Source: Phoronis australis (Eukaryota; Phoronida; Phoronidae). Taken from it: 64,000 bases of DNA. The position numbers and the translations under genes are program-made. Positions 23,599-34,731 of the stretch are shown here, piece after piece (position 1 is the stretch's first letter; each line of letters begins with the position of its first letter). The stretch spans positions 452,463 to 516,462 of the forward strand of contig NMRA01000315.1 of assembly GCA_002633005.1 (NCBI GenBank), written 5' to 3'. The notes below the pieces were generated by a model. It was not told the DNA's origin, searched no databases, and saw only the letters and a program-made list of their open reading frames with translations.

Positions 23599-25271
23599 AT
23601 ACCGTCATTTTCATTTTAACCTAGCGGTGAACTTGTAAATTAAAGCACTTGTTCATTGGCGAGCTTTTGGATTGCTTCTAAATGTAACATGACGTTATTT
23701 GGTCAAAATATGAGAGTACAAGACCAATTAAACTCCCGGGTTTTTATTCTGAAAAGGGGGGCGTGTAAACGGAAAGTCATACTTTTGTTGACTTTGACGT
23801 TTTTTACTTAAAACTTTGTTTTATTAAAAAGTTAATAAATGCATAATTTGCCAACACATTGCTCGTTTTTATAAATGATAAATGTTTATAAAACTGATTT
23901 TATGACAAAAGTCAACTGAAAGTGGGCTTTTCATAGGAAATTTTCTGAATAAACTCCCCATTATCTGGATGCGTTTGTTTGGCATAGTTTTCCGAAAAAA
24001 CGCCCATGGGGGTTTCACCGGTTTTGCTTATCTACTGAAAGTCCCGATAGTAACACTAACGGCTCACAATTCTGAACTGGCGTTAAGTGTGACCAATAAT
24101 TGAAAAAATCTTATAGATGACAACTGAACCAAATGTCTAGCACAAATCACAAATATATCCGTTAAATACCAACCAAAATTGTATTTCGACAACTTTGATG
24201 AAAATTAAAGTGAAAAAGGTGTTTTCAAAGAACTCAAACACGCAACCTAAACGATACAACGACCTCATTTGGCAAACTACATGTAGTCATGAATGAGTCT
24301 TTGCTACGATAAACATATTACTATGCCAAGCACGAAAACTATAACCTCCGGACGGTCCCTAACCGTGTTGTATTCAGTCAAATATAATCATAAATAATTA
24401 TAACAACTTCTGTGTATGATAAATATCTGATGATAATTGTGGGTTATTATGTCTCGGTATAATTACCCACAACTTTTGTCACATACGTTATATTCTTATG
24501 CGATATTGTTTAAGCTATGATTGCTCAAAGAGTCGGTTACCCTCCACACATTTTGTGCAAAATGCCAAACGCTAAAATGTTGATGAAACCGAAACTAAGA
24601 CAGACACGTTTACTTATGTGGACGTAAGAGAATGTTTATCAATTTCACACATTGCCATGACATGTGCCTATCGTTAGGTTTATTTCACTTTATTTCAGTA
24701 ATTATTTCTTCGGACCATATACAAAGCGAATACAAGCGCGTAATTAAGTGGTTGGCCTGATACAGACTATTAAATCAACCTATGCACAACAAAAACTTGT
24801 TGAATGAAAAGAGCTAAGTTCCAAATGTTGCAAGATTTCATCAAACAAATGAAGGGATCACCATCAAAATTAGTATTACGACAAATACCAAACTTTGAGC
24901 TTAGAACTTATATCAACTTGTAAAGCTACAGTAGTGACCACCAGTATTAAAGAGCAATACCTCGTTTTAGAGATCTAGGTGCGAGAGGAGGTTGTAAAAC
25001 CTGTTGCAAGGTCAAAACTTGGCTTAGTTTTAAGCGCGCTTAAAATATTAACTGATTGGTTGTAGATGAACACATTCTCTCAATTTTACCCCATAATGCG
25101 AAAAAAGTTGCATTGCTACTTTGATTTTTTGACGCAAACAAACTTAAAAAATATTGAGCTTACCTGATTTGATCCACGACAACATGTTTTCTGAAAAAAT
25201 AGAAACTGTGCACGTGCTTTTTATTCCTCGTGCATGTGCATTTATGTTTCTTTATTTATTTCAGAAGCACA
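23599..25271. other. Intergenic, nothing recognised
   Basis: 1.7 kb of AT-rich sequence with no frame over 60 codons and no repeat seen elsewhere in the window. Confidence 0.5.
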
Positions 25272-25279
25272 TTATACAC

Positions 25280-25951
25280 CACAGGCGCTTGGGTTTATCG
25301 CAAATGACGTCACTCAATAATATATAAGAAAACATAAAGGTTGGACACTTAAACTTTGCCAAGCCGAGGCTCCCAACTTCAACCGTCCAAAATCCAAATA
25401 AAATCTGCGTGCACCTCCTTCACTCTGGTGTTGTATAAACCTTCGAAGCCTTATCTTTCCTAGATCCCATTAAATGTCTTTGTGAATGGTGAATTGGCGA
25501 TGGAATTTCCAAAACAATCTCAGAACTCTGAATTCAAGGACCTGAAATAGTAAACATGGCGGACTTCAGTTGTGCTTCAACTTGTACGCCTGTCGTAGGT
25601 GAAACTTCGAGTTTGAGCAAGCAACCTATAATTCAAGTTCAATAATTCTAAGCCAAAACTCAACTAATTGAGAATGTTAAAGATAGTATTTTAATGATTA
25701 TTTGTAACTTTATTCTACTGACGGCTCATTTTAGCCCTTAACTTGGATTTTTATTACAGAAACTAGCGTATCTTGTTTCTCATCTTGACATCACGCACTT
25801 TTTTGATTGAAGCACAACACACACTCGGCCAGGAAACGCAGTCCGTGTTTTGGCCAAAAGTAAAACCTTCATAAGAAATCACACACCACACAAAAAACTT
25901 CGCATATCAATACAGTATCAGGATAATTTATATTTGACACAAATATGTGAG
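25280..25951. mobile_element. hAT-type non-autonomous element, copy 3, truncated at a single N
   Basis: It starts CACAGGCGCTTGGG and follows copies 1 and 2 closely, including the block rich in CCAAATAAAATCTGCG, with some internal deletion near 25845. It stops abruptly at the N at 25952, where Penelope-like sequence begins. The right terminus is missing, so the break is either a later rearrangement or a misassembly. Confidence 0.8.
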
Positions 25952-25952
25952 N
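25952..25952. other. Single-N assembly join
   Basis: An isolated N marks the abrupt change from hAT copy 3 to the Penelope-like fragment. Contiguity across this point should not be assumed. Confidence 0.85.
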
Positions 25953-26422
25953 TTAAAACGGATTATCCATAATAACGTTAAGACCGTTAAGACAGAAGAG
26001 AGCTTTAAGTTAATTATATATTACCAAAACCATAAAACTAAAGATCTTGTTCTTAAAAACAATATGTGCTCAAAGTCTGTCCGAGTGTTAGCCAAAACTG
26101 ACTTGATTTGTCAGTTCAATTGTCCCCACAACGAATGTATTCGTTCAAACACTGATTGCTCAAGGTATGTTTGTTATACAACTTGCACTTTATCTCGCCG
26201 GTTATCTATGAATTCACAGAATGGATCAATTAAAGATCACTTTCAAACACTCCACAAACAGCAAATTTCTCGTTCAAATATTGTTGACAATGCCATCGTC
26301 AGGTATTTCGAACGTGACTCATTTTGTTTGAAAATACTCGAAGCTTTTATGATAAAAACTGAAACTCCTGGCATAAATTCCCAAGATACTGGGTTCCATC
26401 GTACCTTGTCGTTATATAAATA
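25953..26422 (+). pseudogene. Penelope-like retroelement 3' fragment with GIY-YIG-type endonuclease tail
   Basis: The frame is open for about 155 codons with no start. It holds a Cys pair (CQFNC and NEC), the block YVCYTTCTLSRRLSM, DHFQTLH, and a C-terminal LKILEAFMIKTETPGIN followed by HRTLSLYK. This matches the end of reverse transcriptases that carry a GIY-YIG endonuclease, as in Penelope-like elements (Y-x-G-x-T-x-x-x-L-x-x-R). The Gly of YIG is replaced by Cys, so it is probably dead. An AT-rich stretch to about 26650 may be its 3' untranslated region. Confidence 0.6.
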
Positions 26423-26825
26423 ATGTCCATAAGTTGTAACACCTATGTATTTTTTAAAATTTTTATAACGTTTCATAGTACATTAGTTTCCATGACAATT
26501 CCTTCTGTAATTGCACTCTTATGTATGCAACCTTATATTCGTGTTTAATGTCATTGTTCTTGTTTCATGTATCTTACACGATAGCGTTTACGATTTTTAA
26601 ATTTATTTGCCTTTGATGACTGATGTATAGTCGACGTACCGCTTCTGTTTTATTATGAAATGTTTTGTACAGAGTTTTATTATATATTTACTCATATGTA
26701 TGTGTTCGTGATGCCACTTAAACTGGGCGATCTACTATATCAACCACCATCCGATGAAAGACCCTGCGAAAGTTTGTTGTACAAACTAATTAAAGCCAAA
26801 AACATCTTACTTTTCAATGAAACAT

Positions 26826-26829
26826 ATAC

Positions 26830-26867
<38 letters not shown>

Positions 26868-26872
26868 ATAAA

Positions 26873-26927
<55 letters not shown>

Positions 26928-26937
26928 TTATATATAT
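26826..26937. repeat. Compound microsatellite TA, TG and AC
   Basis: TA units, then TG units to about 26867, then AC units 26874-26924, then TA. The TG and AC blocks are complementary and could form a hairpin. The frames through it are artefacts. Confidence 0.95.
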
Positions 26938-26939
26938 TT

Positions 26940-28249
26940 CAAAATCCTTGGTGATCACGGAATCGTTTAAGTGCACAAAATGGTTTGCTAGATTTTCATT
27001 TTCCAGTGAAAGTTGCAACATTTGTTTCTTTGATTAGCTATGAAAGCATACATGGGACTATCTGTCCGTTAAGGTGTTTTCACCTGAGAAGAGCGCTGGC
27101 AAAAAGCAAGATATTTCTTTAAACCGAAGTCTTGTTTTTAACATCCTTTGGAAGAAAATTTCCGACAAACTTTTTACTTATTTATTTATTATTGTAATAT
27201 TTACAATGAACTCTCACTGCTTTCCATTGGGGCCATCAGTAAAAACATACAATGACAGCAAGACAAACAAACAGAATTACAAAATGAAAGACAAGATTTA
27301 AACAATCAATGATGAATGTAAAACTGGCATAAAAAGACTGCTGAAACAAAATAATACTAACAAATAACAAATAGAATATACTAAAATTAAGGCAACACGA
27401 TTAAATAGAAATAAAAATATTCAATAGAACAGACGAATTACAATTGTTAAAAGAAAGTCAAATTGTATGCATGCATACATACATACATACATTCGTAAAT
27501 ACATGCATAAATACTTATACACACGTTCATACACACACATGCACACATATGTATATGAATAAGATACATAGCTTGGTCTGGGGATATTGAACGCAGGTTT
27601 GGTACACAAACCACATCTAAATAATGCACAATACGTACCTAAAATTTCCCGCGTATCGACCGAGACAAATTCCTAAGTTTCTTTCATTTTTTCTGCACTT
27701 TTTTAAATACATGTACTTCACCCAGACTGTTCACATGGCGGATTACATCCTATATGTATGTACTTGCGCTTTAAATTACAAGTTTTCTCTGGTTAAAGAA
27801 ACAGTTTTAAAAGTAACGATTTTTACTTGTAAGAGATAAAAAAGATGAAAACAACGGTAATTGTGCATTGAACTTGTAATACTTCCTGACAATTGCTAAA
27901 TAACAACATTATTTGATATTGTAGTTACCGAAGAATCGGCGCCTGAGTTGCAGACCATATATTTTGCAATTGAAAACTGAGACAGAATTGTCATATAATT
28001 AACAGTTTAGTACCAGATGTTACGTTTGAGACTTGATTGCATGTTGAGGGTTATTTACATTGCTGGAATTGGATTACTTTAAACTATTTTCGGAATGTCT
28101 GATGATCGAACCGGCTAACGACGTCGAGTCGACATTGACCTACTTTTTGAACTTTCCACGTCAGGGGTTACTTTGAAGTAGTTCTGGAAGTAAACACGGA
28201 AAACAATATTAAATGGCCGTCTTGTACTTGACTGACTCAACGCGATCGG
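26940..28249. other. Intergenic between the two genes, no supported gene
   Basis: Short chance frames and the ATAC microsatellite only. GGCCCCAATGGAAAGCAGTG (inverse of 27221-27240) resembles a LINE 3' region but is too short to assign. Confidence 0.4.
27474..27552. repeat. Imperfect ATAC and CA-rich microsatellite
   Basis: CATACATACATACATACATT is followed by degenerate ACAC and CATA units. No gene. Confidence 0.8.
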
Positions 28250-28510
28250 ATTAAATTGATTTATTATAATTTTTTCAAAGCTTATCAAGGATGATGCAGA
28301 TTTGGCGTCGGAAGGGAGAGTGTACCATATACAGTATAATGCCCACTGTACGAAAATGATTTGTCTCCAGTTTTGTTTATGGTTTTCGGAAGATTGAAAT
28401 TGGATGACAGTGAGGCCCTATTGATATAACGATAAGCACTCATCGTAAACTTAAGTATGTTGGGGCAAGACGTGTAAAACATTTGCTAATAGAGTCATGG
28501 AACAGTTTTT
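28250..28510 (-). pseudogene. LINE reverse transcriptase C-terminal fragment
   Basis: The minus-strand frame includes FNLPKTINKTGDKSFSYSG followed after a frameshift by LPSDAKSASSLISFEKI. The GD-[RK]-SFS...LWNSLP...SFKK pattern is the usual C-terminal motif of CR1/L2-like LINEs in animals. The frameshift and lack of surrounding coding sequence mark it as a dead fragment. Confidence 0.6.
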
Positions 28511-28636
28511 CCGAGTGCCTTGTGAAAAATATCGTGTTTAAGGAAAATTTGGGTATCCCGTAAAATAGCTTTTCCAAGATCCCGTGTCCATCAAGGGCCA
28601 AAAAATAGTTTTCCGGGTCTACTAACTTTAAAGTAC

Positions 28637-28915
28637 TTGTATTTAAGAAACTCGACCCTTGGTAATAAAGGTAGACCTCAAAATTCTGCGAAAACTGTTA
28701 GCTATAATGTCACTTTACAGTACATTTATGGCATTGGTGTTCTCATTGGAATGCAACTCAGTGGTCACTTGACACTTGGCTTTTTCACAATCCAAGACTG
28801 CCGACAAGACTGCTACCGCATGAGACTCGAATGTAGATTTCAAATTATAAATTTTGGCTTAAGCACGATGGGAAATACGTTTGACATGAATGTTTATGTT
28901 TGTCAATACCAATAA
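28637..28915 (+). pseudogene. Possible PAN/Apple-like domain remnant
   Basis: The frame ends with MQLSGHLTLGFFTIQDC, RQDCYRMRLECRF, NFG and VYVCQYQ, then a stop. The Gly-His start, the C-x3-C helix, a third Cys five residues on, N-[FY]-G and a late Cys match the layout of PAN/Apple domains common in cnidarian secreted proteins (GHV...CxxxC...CxSxNFG...CEL). The stop directly after the last Cys and the lack of a clear acceptor suggest an orphan or dead exon. Recognition is by pattern only. Confidence 0.35.
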
Positions 28916-29781
28916 TCAGATTCTGATATTGTTTAATCATGGCAATTGAAAGGTAAGTAGGACGTTTAAAATCCAAATGAATACTAAAATTTGAAAGTAA
29001 AGTGTGAATACACCATGTTGCGTGCTTGGCGCTCACCATGACGTAATGTTCCCAAAAGCGATTTGGCAAAAATTCCATGTCATCAAATAGGAAATATGAA
29101 ATCATCAAAACTGTTTGGAAGGAGCCCAAAAAGAATAAACGACATCTGGGCCTACCAGGCTGTTGGATTAATGTTGTCCGATTATCTAAGCCGATTTGCG
29201 AATACAAGAAGCCCATATCCGTTTCGCTAGTGTTATGCATTGACAATGTGAGTACTTAGAACATTGTTTTTTAATATGATGGCACGGTCAATAGGACTGC
29301 TCAATTGTATGCGTTCTGTTATTTTTAACGAAAAAATTTCAATTATGTTTAGTTAGAAAATCAAGAAATTACTTCTAAAACAATTTTTCACTGTCAGCCT
29401 TACAGCTCGGCGCACATGCGTAACTACATGTATTTCGGATTTTTTCATGCACCGCATGCGTACCTCATCTAATTGCCGCATTTTTGTGGTAGAAATACCA
29501 TTTCACGTGGACCACGGATTTACACTGCACAACACGCAAAACACAACAGAAACGCAGTGGCACTTACCATACCGCTTCCATGACGAATCGTTTGAAATGG
29601 CCAATAAACGTGCAGTTAACATATAATGTAAACAGAAACTCGACACTACTCAAGGTCATGTGATTACATCTTATCAAATGCACAGTCGTCTCGTTCCTGG
29701 GGTAACCAAAACAACTTTTCTTGGACAACGCCAAGTTCGAGCTACTACCCTTACTCTATTGGTAAAGACGATGATGGAACT

Positions 29782-31124
29782 TTATGGAGAATCGTTACTG
29801 TTAGAACTTCGACGAACAACTTCAACTTTAACGGACGACGAAGAAGTAGATATCTTCACATAAACGTCTGGAGTAATTTCGCGTCTTCTACTGGTACGAA
29901 CAGACGTTGAAGGAGCTATCTCAGTTACAACATTTGAAGATGGAGTTGTCACAGTTACAGAGAAATTGTCGTCCTTGGAACGGGTTTCTTTACATTTAGA
30001 ATTATTAGACTTACTCTTCGACAAAGTGTTGCGTTTTGGTGAAGTAACGGACATTCGTACATTCTTTTCTATAGATAGTTTCTTGCCTCGCTCTTTCTCT
30101 GTTGCAACGGTTGAGAGAAGATTATTAGCTGGTGCGGATTTATTGTTGCGGCTTACATGAGGGTGGTCACGTCTTTCCGATGAAGTAGACGGAATATCTG
30201 AAGCTGCTCCGCGAGATGCACTCCTGTTCGTTCTTTCCAATCTTTCTCTCATTTTGTTGAACAGTTTTGAATTGAGTAAGTCTTTATTTTCTTGATTTGA
30301 ATCTTTCCTGAAGTCTTTCTTGAGAGTTTCCTTGCTCTTACATTTGTTGTTGCCTAGCGACGAAATTACCTGGAACAAACTCTTCAGCAAATTAGACTCA
30401 CTTTCTCGCTCGTGAGATTTGTCAAGTGTATTTGAGATTTCATTGATCAACTTGACCTTTTGTCGGAGGTTCGATTCCTTCAGAATCTGTGGACCGATTT
30501 GCTGCAGCTCTTTGGAACGTTTCTCCTCTAAGGAGACGTCAGATTCTTCAGAATTCGATTCGTCAGACGATAGGGATGATGGCGGTGACAAGGATGAAGA
30601 CACACACGTTGAAGGAATTGGTGTCGTATCGATAGGATCATAGTCTGACAACAAACCATCAGCTGTCGTAGGTGTTTTCTCGTCATCGTTTCTAAGTTTC
30701 ACGATTTCATGCTTCTCGACAACGTCCTTGGAGATCACAACAAACTTTTCCATTATGGCACTAAGATCGAGTTTTGACGGCTTTATGATCCCATCCTTCA
30801 CATCTTTTTCTTCCTCCAACAACATGTCATTAATATGGCGCTCTACAACCTGAAAACACTCTTTTATTTCAGCTGCACTTAAATCGCCTATTCCACAGCC
30901 ATTTTGATTGCGGTTTGCCATGATCATCATGGCTAGCCTGTGGATGATCTCATCAAACTCGTTACGTTTGTCGACGCGAAATTGTTTCCAGTCGCGTACA
31001 TAAGAAACTCGCATGTACCACACGAACATGACAAGGGCGGATATAATCACAATTGCTGCTATGCAGGCATACATGAACCTCGTTTCATCTCCCCTTACGA
31101 CATTTGTTGTGAGAAATTTGTGAG
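29782..31124 (-). CDS. Gene R terminal exon: transmembrane helix and long Ser-rich cytoplasmic tail
   Basis: The exon is open for over 440 codons and ends with a TAA at 29782. At its 5' end a pyrimidine-rich acceptor (TTTGTCTTTCAG) gives a phase-1 junction, matching the TSP1 donor. An in-frame ATG at 31158 could alternatively start a 458-residue stand-alone type I protein, so the link to TSP1 over a 21.8-kb intron is an inference. Numbering from that ATG, residues 29-48 form one hydrophobic helix followed by basic residues. The tail is rich in Ser, Lys and Glu with no recognised fold. It contains SDYDPI at Tyr173, which fits the S/I/V/L-x-Y-x-x-I/V/L pattern of ITIMs, and a second YxxI (YVKI) at Tyr433 near the C-terminus. 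The product is a surface receptor with possible tyrosine-based signalling. Confidence 0.78.
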
Positions 31125-31159
31125 CTGAAAGACAAAGGAAAATTACGTAAATGACCAAC

Positions 31160-32259
31160 CTATTGCTTGTGCGTTATTCATCATTGGATTTGTACAAAAT
31201 CAACAGGAACGAAATTCAACTCCTCCGACAAAACGAAAACGTTCCGATTAAATGCCGCAAATTTTAAACATTGTTTAATTAGGACTTTGATCACGGATAG
31301 GAAAATGCCAGCAAAAAGATGAGGAGCACTTGAGTGTTTATCAGGATGTCAGGTCAAAACTGATTCTTTAAGAAGGATGTTCATAATGCCTCACTTGCTC
31401 AACTAGTTTAATCGACCTTCTTATACGAATTCAAGTTAGAAGAATATCTAAAATGGGAACCTTTAAACGTAGTCAATCTTAGTAGCAACGAACTTTATCA
31501 CTTATCATTGGCACATGACCTGTTTTCTTGCTTACCCCCCTAGGTTTACAACGATTGGTTAATGGGTTAGAAGCGAATGCCCAGCAAACAAATTGAAGGA
31601 GAATGGGGACTCTACCAGTAATGGCGGTTCTTTTTATGTCCATTTCACAAGTTTGTGAATAACGTTTGGATGGCCCTTCAGCTCTGTTTGTATGAGGAGG
31701 AAGTTTTGTTCTATGCTAAATTCAAGGTTTTCTTTTCAATTAACACAAGGAAAAAATATTCCTTAAGTCGTTGTTGTACAGGTGTCTCCGGTATTGTTTC
31801 TAAAATGAAGATTTTGCATGTACGCGCAATTCAGTGTGTGGCGGCTCATGACAGCAGTCATGCAAAACACGATTGTTACAATTGAGTGCATTTATACATT
31901 TTGATCCGTGGAAAATACCTTGAAGATCACGTTGAAAAACGGCTGCGGTCTCCTTAAAGGTTGTTTTAATGGGGCCAAAATTTACTGTGAGATGCCGTGG
32001 AAAAATGATCCAATTTGTCAACGTTAGGACCGAAATTCATAAGAAGTTAAGACTGAAGACGAAAATTCAGAAAAAACCCCGATTCGTGAACACAAAAAAG
32101 GATTTTGATTTCCGGTCAGGCTATGTGTTAAATACGATTTCAAAATAATCTTGGCTTGAAATACCAACTTGCACGTGGCTTTATTTAAATTTTGAATACA
32201 ATTAGGATCTCACTTGCTTGAAGATGAGCGCATCCTAGTATGACAAGAAAATACCAATT
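31160..32259. other. Gene R intron, left end
   Basis: Upstream of the membrane exon on the minus strand. No domain or repeat recognised. Confidence 0.5.
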
Positions 32260-32432
32260 TGTGCAGGTAAGTCGCAGTGCATTGTCTTTTCTGTCTTTGC
32301 GGGTTCTCAAATTACAAGCAGACGATCTTCAATTTGACATTGTTAAGTGAAATAAGTCAACGAAACTTGTTCCTCAACAGTTAACAGAGATACCATTCCT
32401 GCATTTTGGTCATTTAGACCAAAAGTCCAATA
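32260..32432 (+). repeat. Dispersed repeat W, copy 2, interrupted by K2
   Basis: TAAGTCGCAGTGCATTGTC, AAGCAGACGATCTTCAATTT and TTCCTCAACAGTTAACAG match 9985-10175. It ends at the TTAA where K2 inserted, so this repeat was probably its target. Confidence 0.6.
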
Positions 32433-32700
32433 TTAAAGGCGAAAGCAACCCTTTTTCATGTCATTTTGAGCTAAAATATGGTTGGTTGGTTATCCTAGAC
32501 ATATTTTCCACTTAATTACAGCTTTTCGTAATTGTGTTAATTACTCGTCTGCTACTCCGGAAGTGACGTTTTAGGACGCAAGCATTTCGCGCCAATTTCT
32601 TTTCATATAGTCTGACTGTGAGAGCTGCCGAGTCAGTCATTGTTCTACCTCGGTTGTGTTAAGTTACGTCGTCGTTTGCTTTCATTTACAAACAGTCAAC

Positions 32701-33489
32701 ATGCCACACTGTTGCTGCGTACCGGGATGTACTAATTATCGTCTCACGCGCGCTTTGGGAGTATCTCAGCATCGCTTTCCGATGGATGACACACCTCGCC
32801 GTACTTGGCTCGTTCGTGTGAAGAACGCAGCGTTAAACGTCCACGCAACATACAAAGCAGTCGAGAATTACCGTGTGTGTGGCAAGCACTTTCTGCCGTC
32901 CGATTACGAAAGGGATTTGTACGCTGAACTGATGAAGGTCCCTGCAAAACAACGCCTGATGAAGGATGCCATTCCGTCTGTGTTGACTCCCGGCAGTGCC
33001 CCGTCGCCACCCCCGAGAAGTGCGTTTTTGAAGAGAGAAGCCTCGCGAGCTGTGGCCACTACAGTGACTGGAGCCAGTGGCGGCACTTCATTCACTGTCA
33101 CCCGTGCCTCCGAAAGTACCCCAGTGCGTGCCATTCCTGGAACCAGTGGTTATTCGCCCTGTGCTGTTTTCTCCAGCCCAGAGCCTCTAAGCAGCCCTGC
33201 AGCGATATTGAATAGTGGGAGTGATTACAGGCCCAGTTCGACACCCAGTGAAGAGGACAGTTCGTCGTCCAGTGAACAGATCGGTGAACCAAACTTTGAT
33301 AAGTTTAGTGTGAACTTGTCTCAAGTGTTGGAGCTATTTAGAAGGTGCCAGGTGTGTGGCGAGGGAGTCACACGACACGATGTAGCAGTTTGGGTGCTCA
33401 GGTCACAATCCACTTGGAGTGTGTCGCGGGACACTCTGGCAAGTGAGACAGTTGTTCCTCTGTTCGTGGTATGCCGGAGGTCCACTTAA
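32701..33489 (+). pseudogene. THAP-type transposase, truncated and frameshifted (K2)
   Basis: The start was chosen at 32701 (MPHCCCVPGC), where the THAP zinc finger begins; an ATG 45 bp upstream would only add a leader. Residues 1-90 form a C2CH THAP domain: C-x4-C in CCVPGC, HRFPMDD, the Trp of RTWLVRV, VCGKHF supplying C-x2-H, and DAIPSV as the AVPTIF-like box. A Ser/Pro-rich linker follows. Then LFRRCQVCGEGV starts the second conserved region of this transposase type. There the frame is lost: shifting frame near 33390 gives GAQVTIHLECVAGHSGK, an in-frame TGA at 33444, then RGMPEVHL. The catalytic domain is deleted. Confidence 0.8.
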
Positions 33490-33811
33490 CCGTGTGCAGT
33501 AGTGGCTTGGCCTCGTCGAACTCTGAACGGCACAAGCATCCCATTGAGGTAGGCATAACAACGCACACAGTGCATTTGCACCAAGATGTGTCACCACGTC
33601 TGTCCTCAGTAGCCTCCTCGTTTCTCTCAACAGCTGCCTGTGCCTGCGCGTACTCTGCCACGTTATACTCGGGCTCAAACATGTACCCACCCACTGAATG
33701 TCCGTGAAAAAATACCTCGTCACCACTGCTGTGAACAAGGTCTCCGTCACTCACACTACTGTCACTATGATACGGGTCACCGACTCCAGCAATTTTCAGC
33801 TTACAACACAC
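33398..33811 (-). pseudogene. P2X7 C-terminal-like (cysteine-rich) protein, truncated (K2)
   Basis: The 137-codon frame opens at 33811. After an acidic stretch comes YMFEPEYN, then WCKCTVCVVMPT and CLC, the order of motifs seen in the cytoplasmic cysteine-rich ballast domain of P2X7 receptors and in related invertebrate proteins (FEPEY, WCxCxxC, MPT, CxCC). The second Cys of the last pair is Arg here. About 40 codons at the C-terminus are antisense to transposase sequence, so the true domain was cut by the internal deletion and its later HPxF block is missing. No P2X channel region is present. The domain may bind zinc; its role in the element is unknown. Confidence 0.65.
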
Positions 33812-34263
33812 TAAACAATCCCTAGATCTAACGTAGTTGAGTTCACTACTAACCTATCTTGCCACAGAATACTCGCCGATGGAAAGTGGTGGCGACAATT
33901 GTTGAAAAACAGCACAAAATAAAAGTAGAATAGAACAGATTCGCACGTTAAACTCAACGCAAAACCAAGTGGCGGGAAAGGCTTGCCTCCTTAAACGTCA
34001 CTTCCGCAGTAGAGGACGAGTAATTAATAAAATTACGAAAAGCTGTAATTAAGTGGAAAACATGTCTAGGATAACCAACCAACCTTACTGTACAGTGTAG
34101 CTCAAAATGACATGAAAAAAGGTTGCCTTCGCCTTTAAGCCTACTAGGTAGCAGGCTAATTTTTATCTTATCTTAGTCAGATTTGGGTCTTAATTTCGGC
34201 TTAAAAAATTTTATGAAACAAGTTCAGACATTTGGGTTTTAGCCCAATTTCGGTGTAATTTAA

Positions 34264-34731
34264 GACAGAAATGGTATCAAGAAACAATCCCCAGCGGATC
34301 ACATCTGTGACAAGTTTCTTATTAAGATCAAGGCATAAAAACTTTCCTACATGTATACGTGTGGCACTCCGATCTACCTGTAGAAACAATGTACTTCGAC
34401 CAGAAAGAATTTGTAAAGTTGTTTATACCGATGAAATTGAAACTGAGATAAACTTTTTATTTGATTGTCCTGTCCTTGCAGACCTACGGAAATAGGTAAG
34501 TTACCACAAGATATTGTTAGAAATAGAAACATTAAGGCACTCTTATATTCAGATTCAATGTTTGTTTTAAGAAATACAACATCCTTTATTCAACAAGCAA
34601 TGGCACTTAGGAGAGAAATTATGATGACTCGGCGAGATTATTATGTTTATATATCAATATGTTGAACTGTGGGACAATGGCCGTATGAGTTTTGAAATAA
34701 ACGTTTTGTTGTTTGTTTGTTTGTTTGTTCG
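34264..34731 (+). pseudogene. LINE 3' fragment with TTTG tail
   Basis: The frame shows RICKVVYTDEIETEINFLF and DCPVLADLRK, the degenerate zinc-ribbon-like end of many invertebrate LINE reverse transcriptases, then after a stop and shift at about 34493 a Leu-rich tail ending YYVYISIC. The fragment closes with GTTTGTTTGTTTG repeats at 34707-34729, which probably mark the retrotransposed 3' end. It lies 130 bp to the right of element K2. Confidence 0.6.

Larger units (their letters stand above)
32437..34134 (+). mobile_element. Kolobok-like element K2 (family 1), complete between termini
   Basis: This 1698-bp element has terminal inverted repeats of about 165 bp starting AGGCGAA and ending TTCGCCT, flanked by TTAA at 32433-32436 and 34135-34138. 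It carries a THAP gene rightward from 32701 and, facing it, a P2X7-C-terminal-like gene leftward from 33811. The two coding regions converge near 33.4-33.5 kb, where the bulk of the transposase catalytic region is missing, so this is an internally deleted derivative. It has inserted at the edge of another dispersed repeat (32260-32432) inside the long intron of gene R. Confidence 0.88.

Noticed and set aside
26660-27037. Frames of 93-125 codons through the TA/TG/AC microsatellite
   Set aside because: Low-complexity CV and TH repeats from a microsatellite, with no domain.
29660-29863. Plus-strand frame over the gene R tail, and others at 29966, 30419 and 30940
   Set aside because: Antisense shadows of the long minus-strand terminal exon, whose splice phase, transmembrane helix and length are far better supported.
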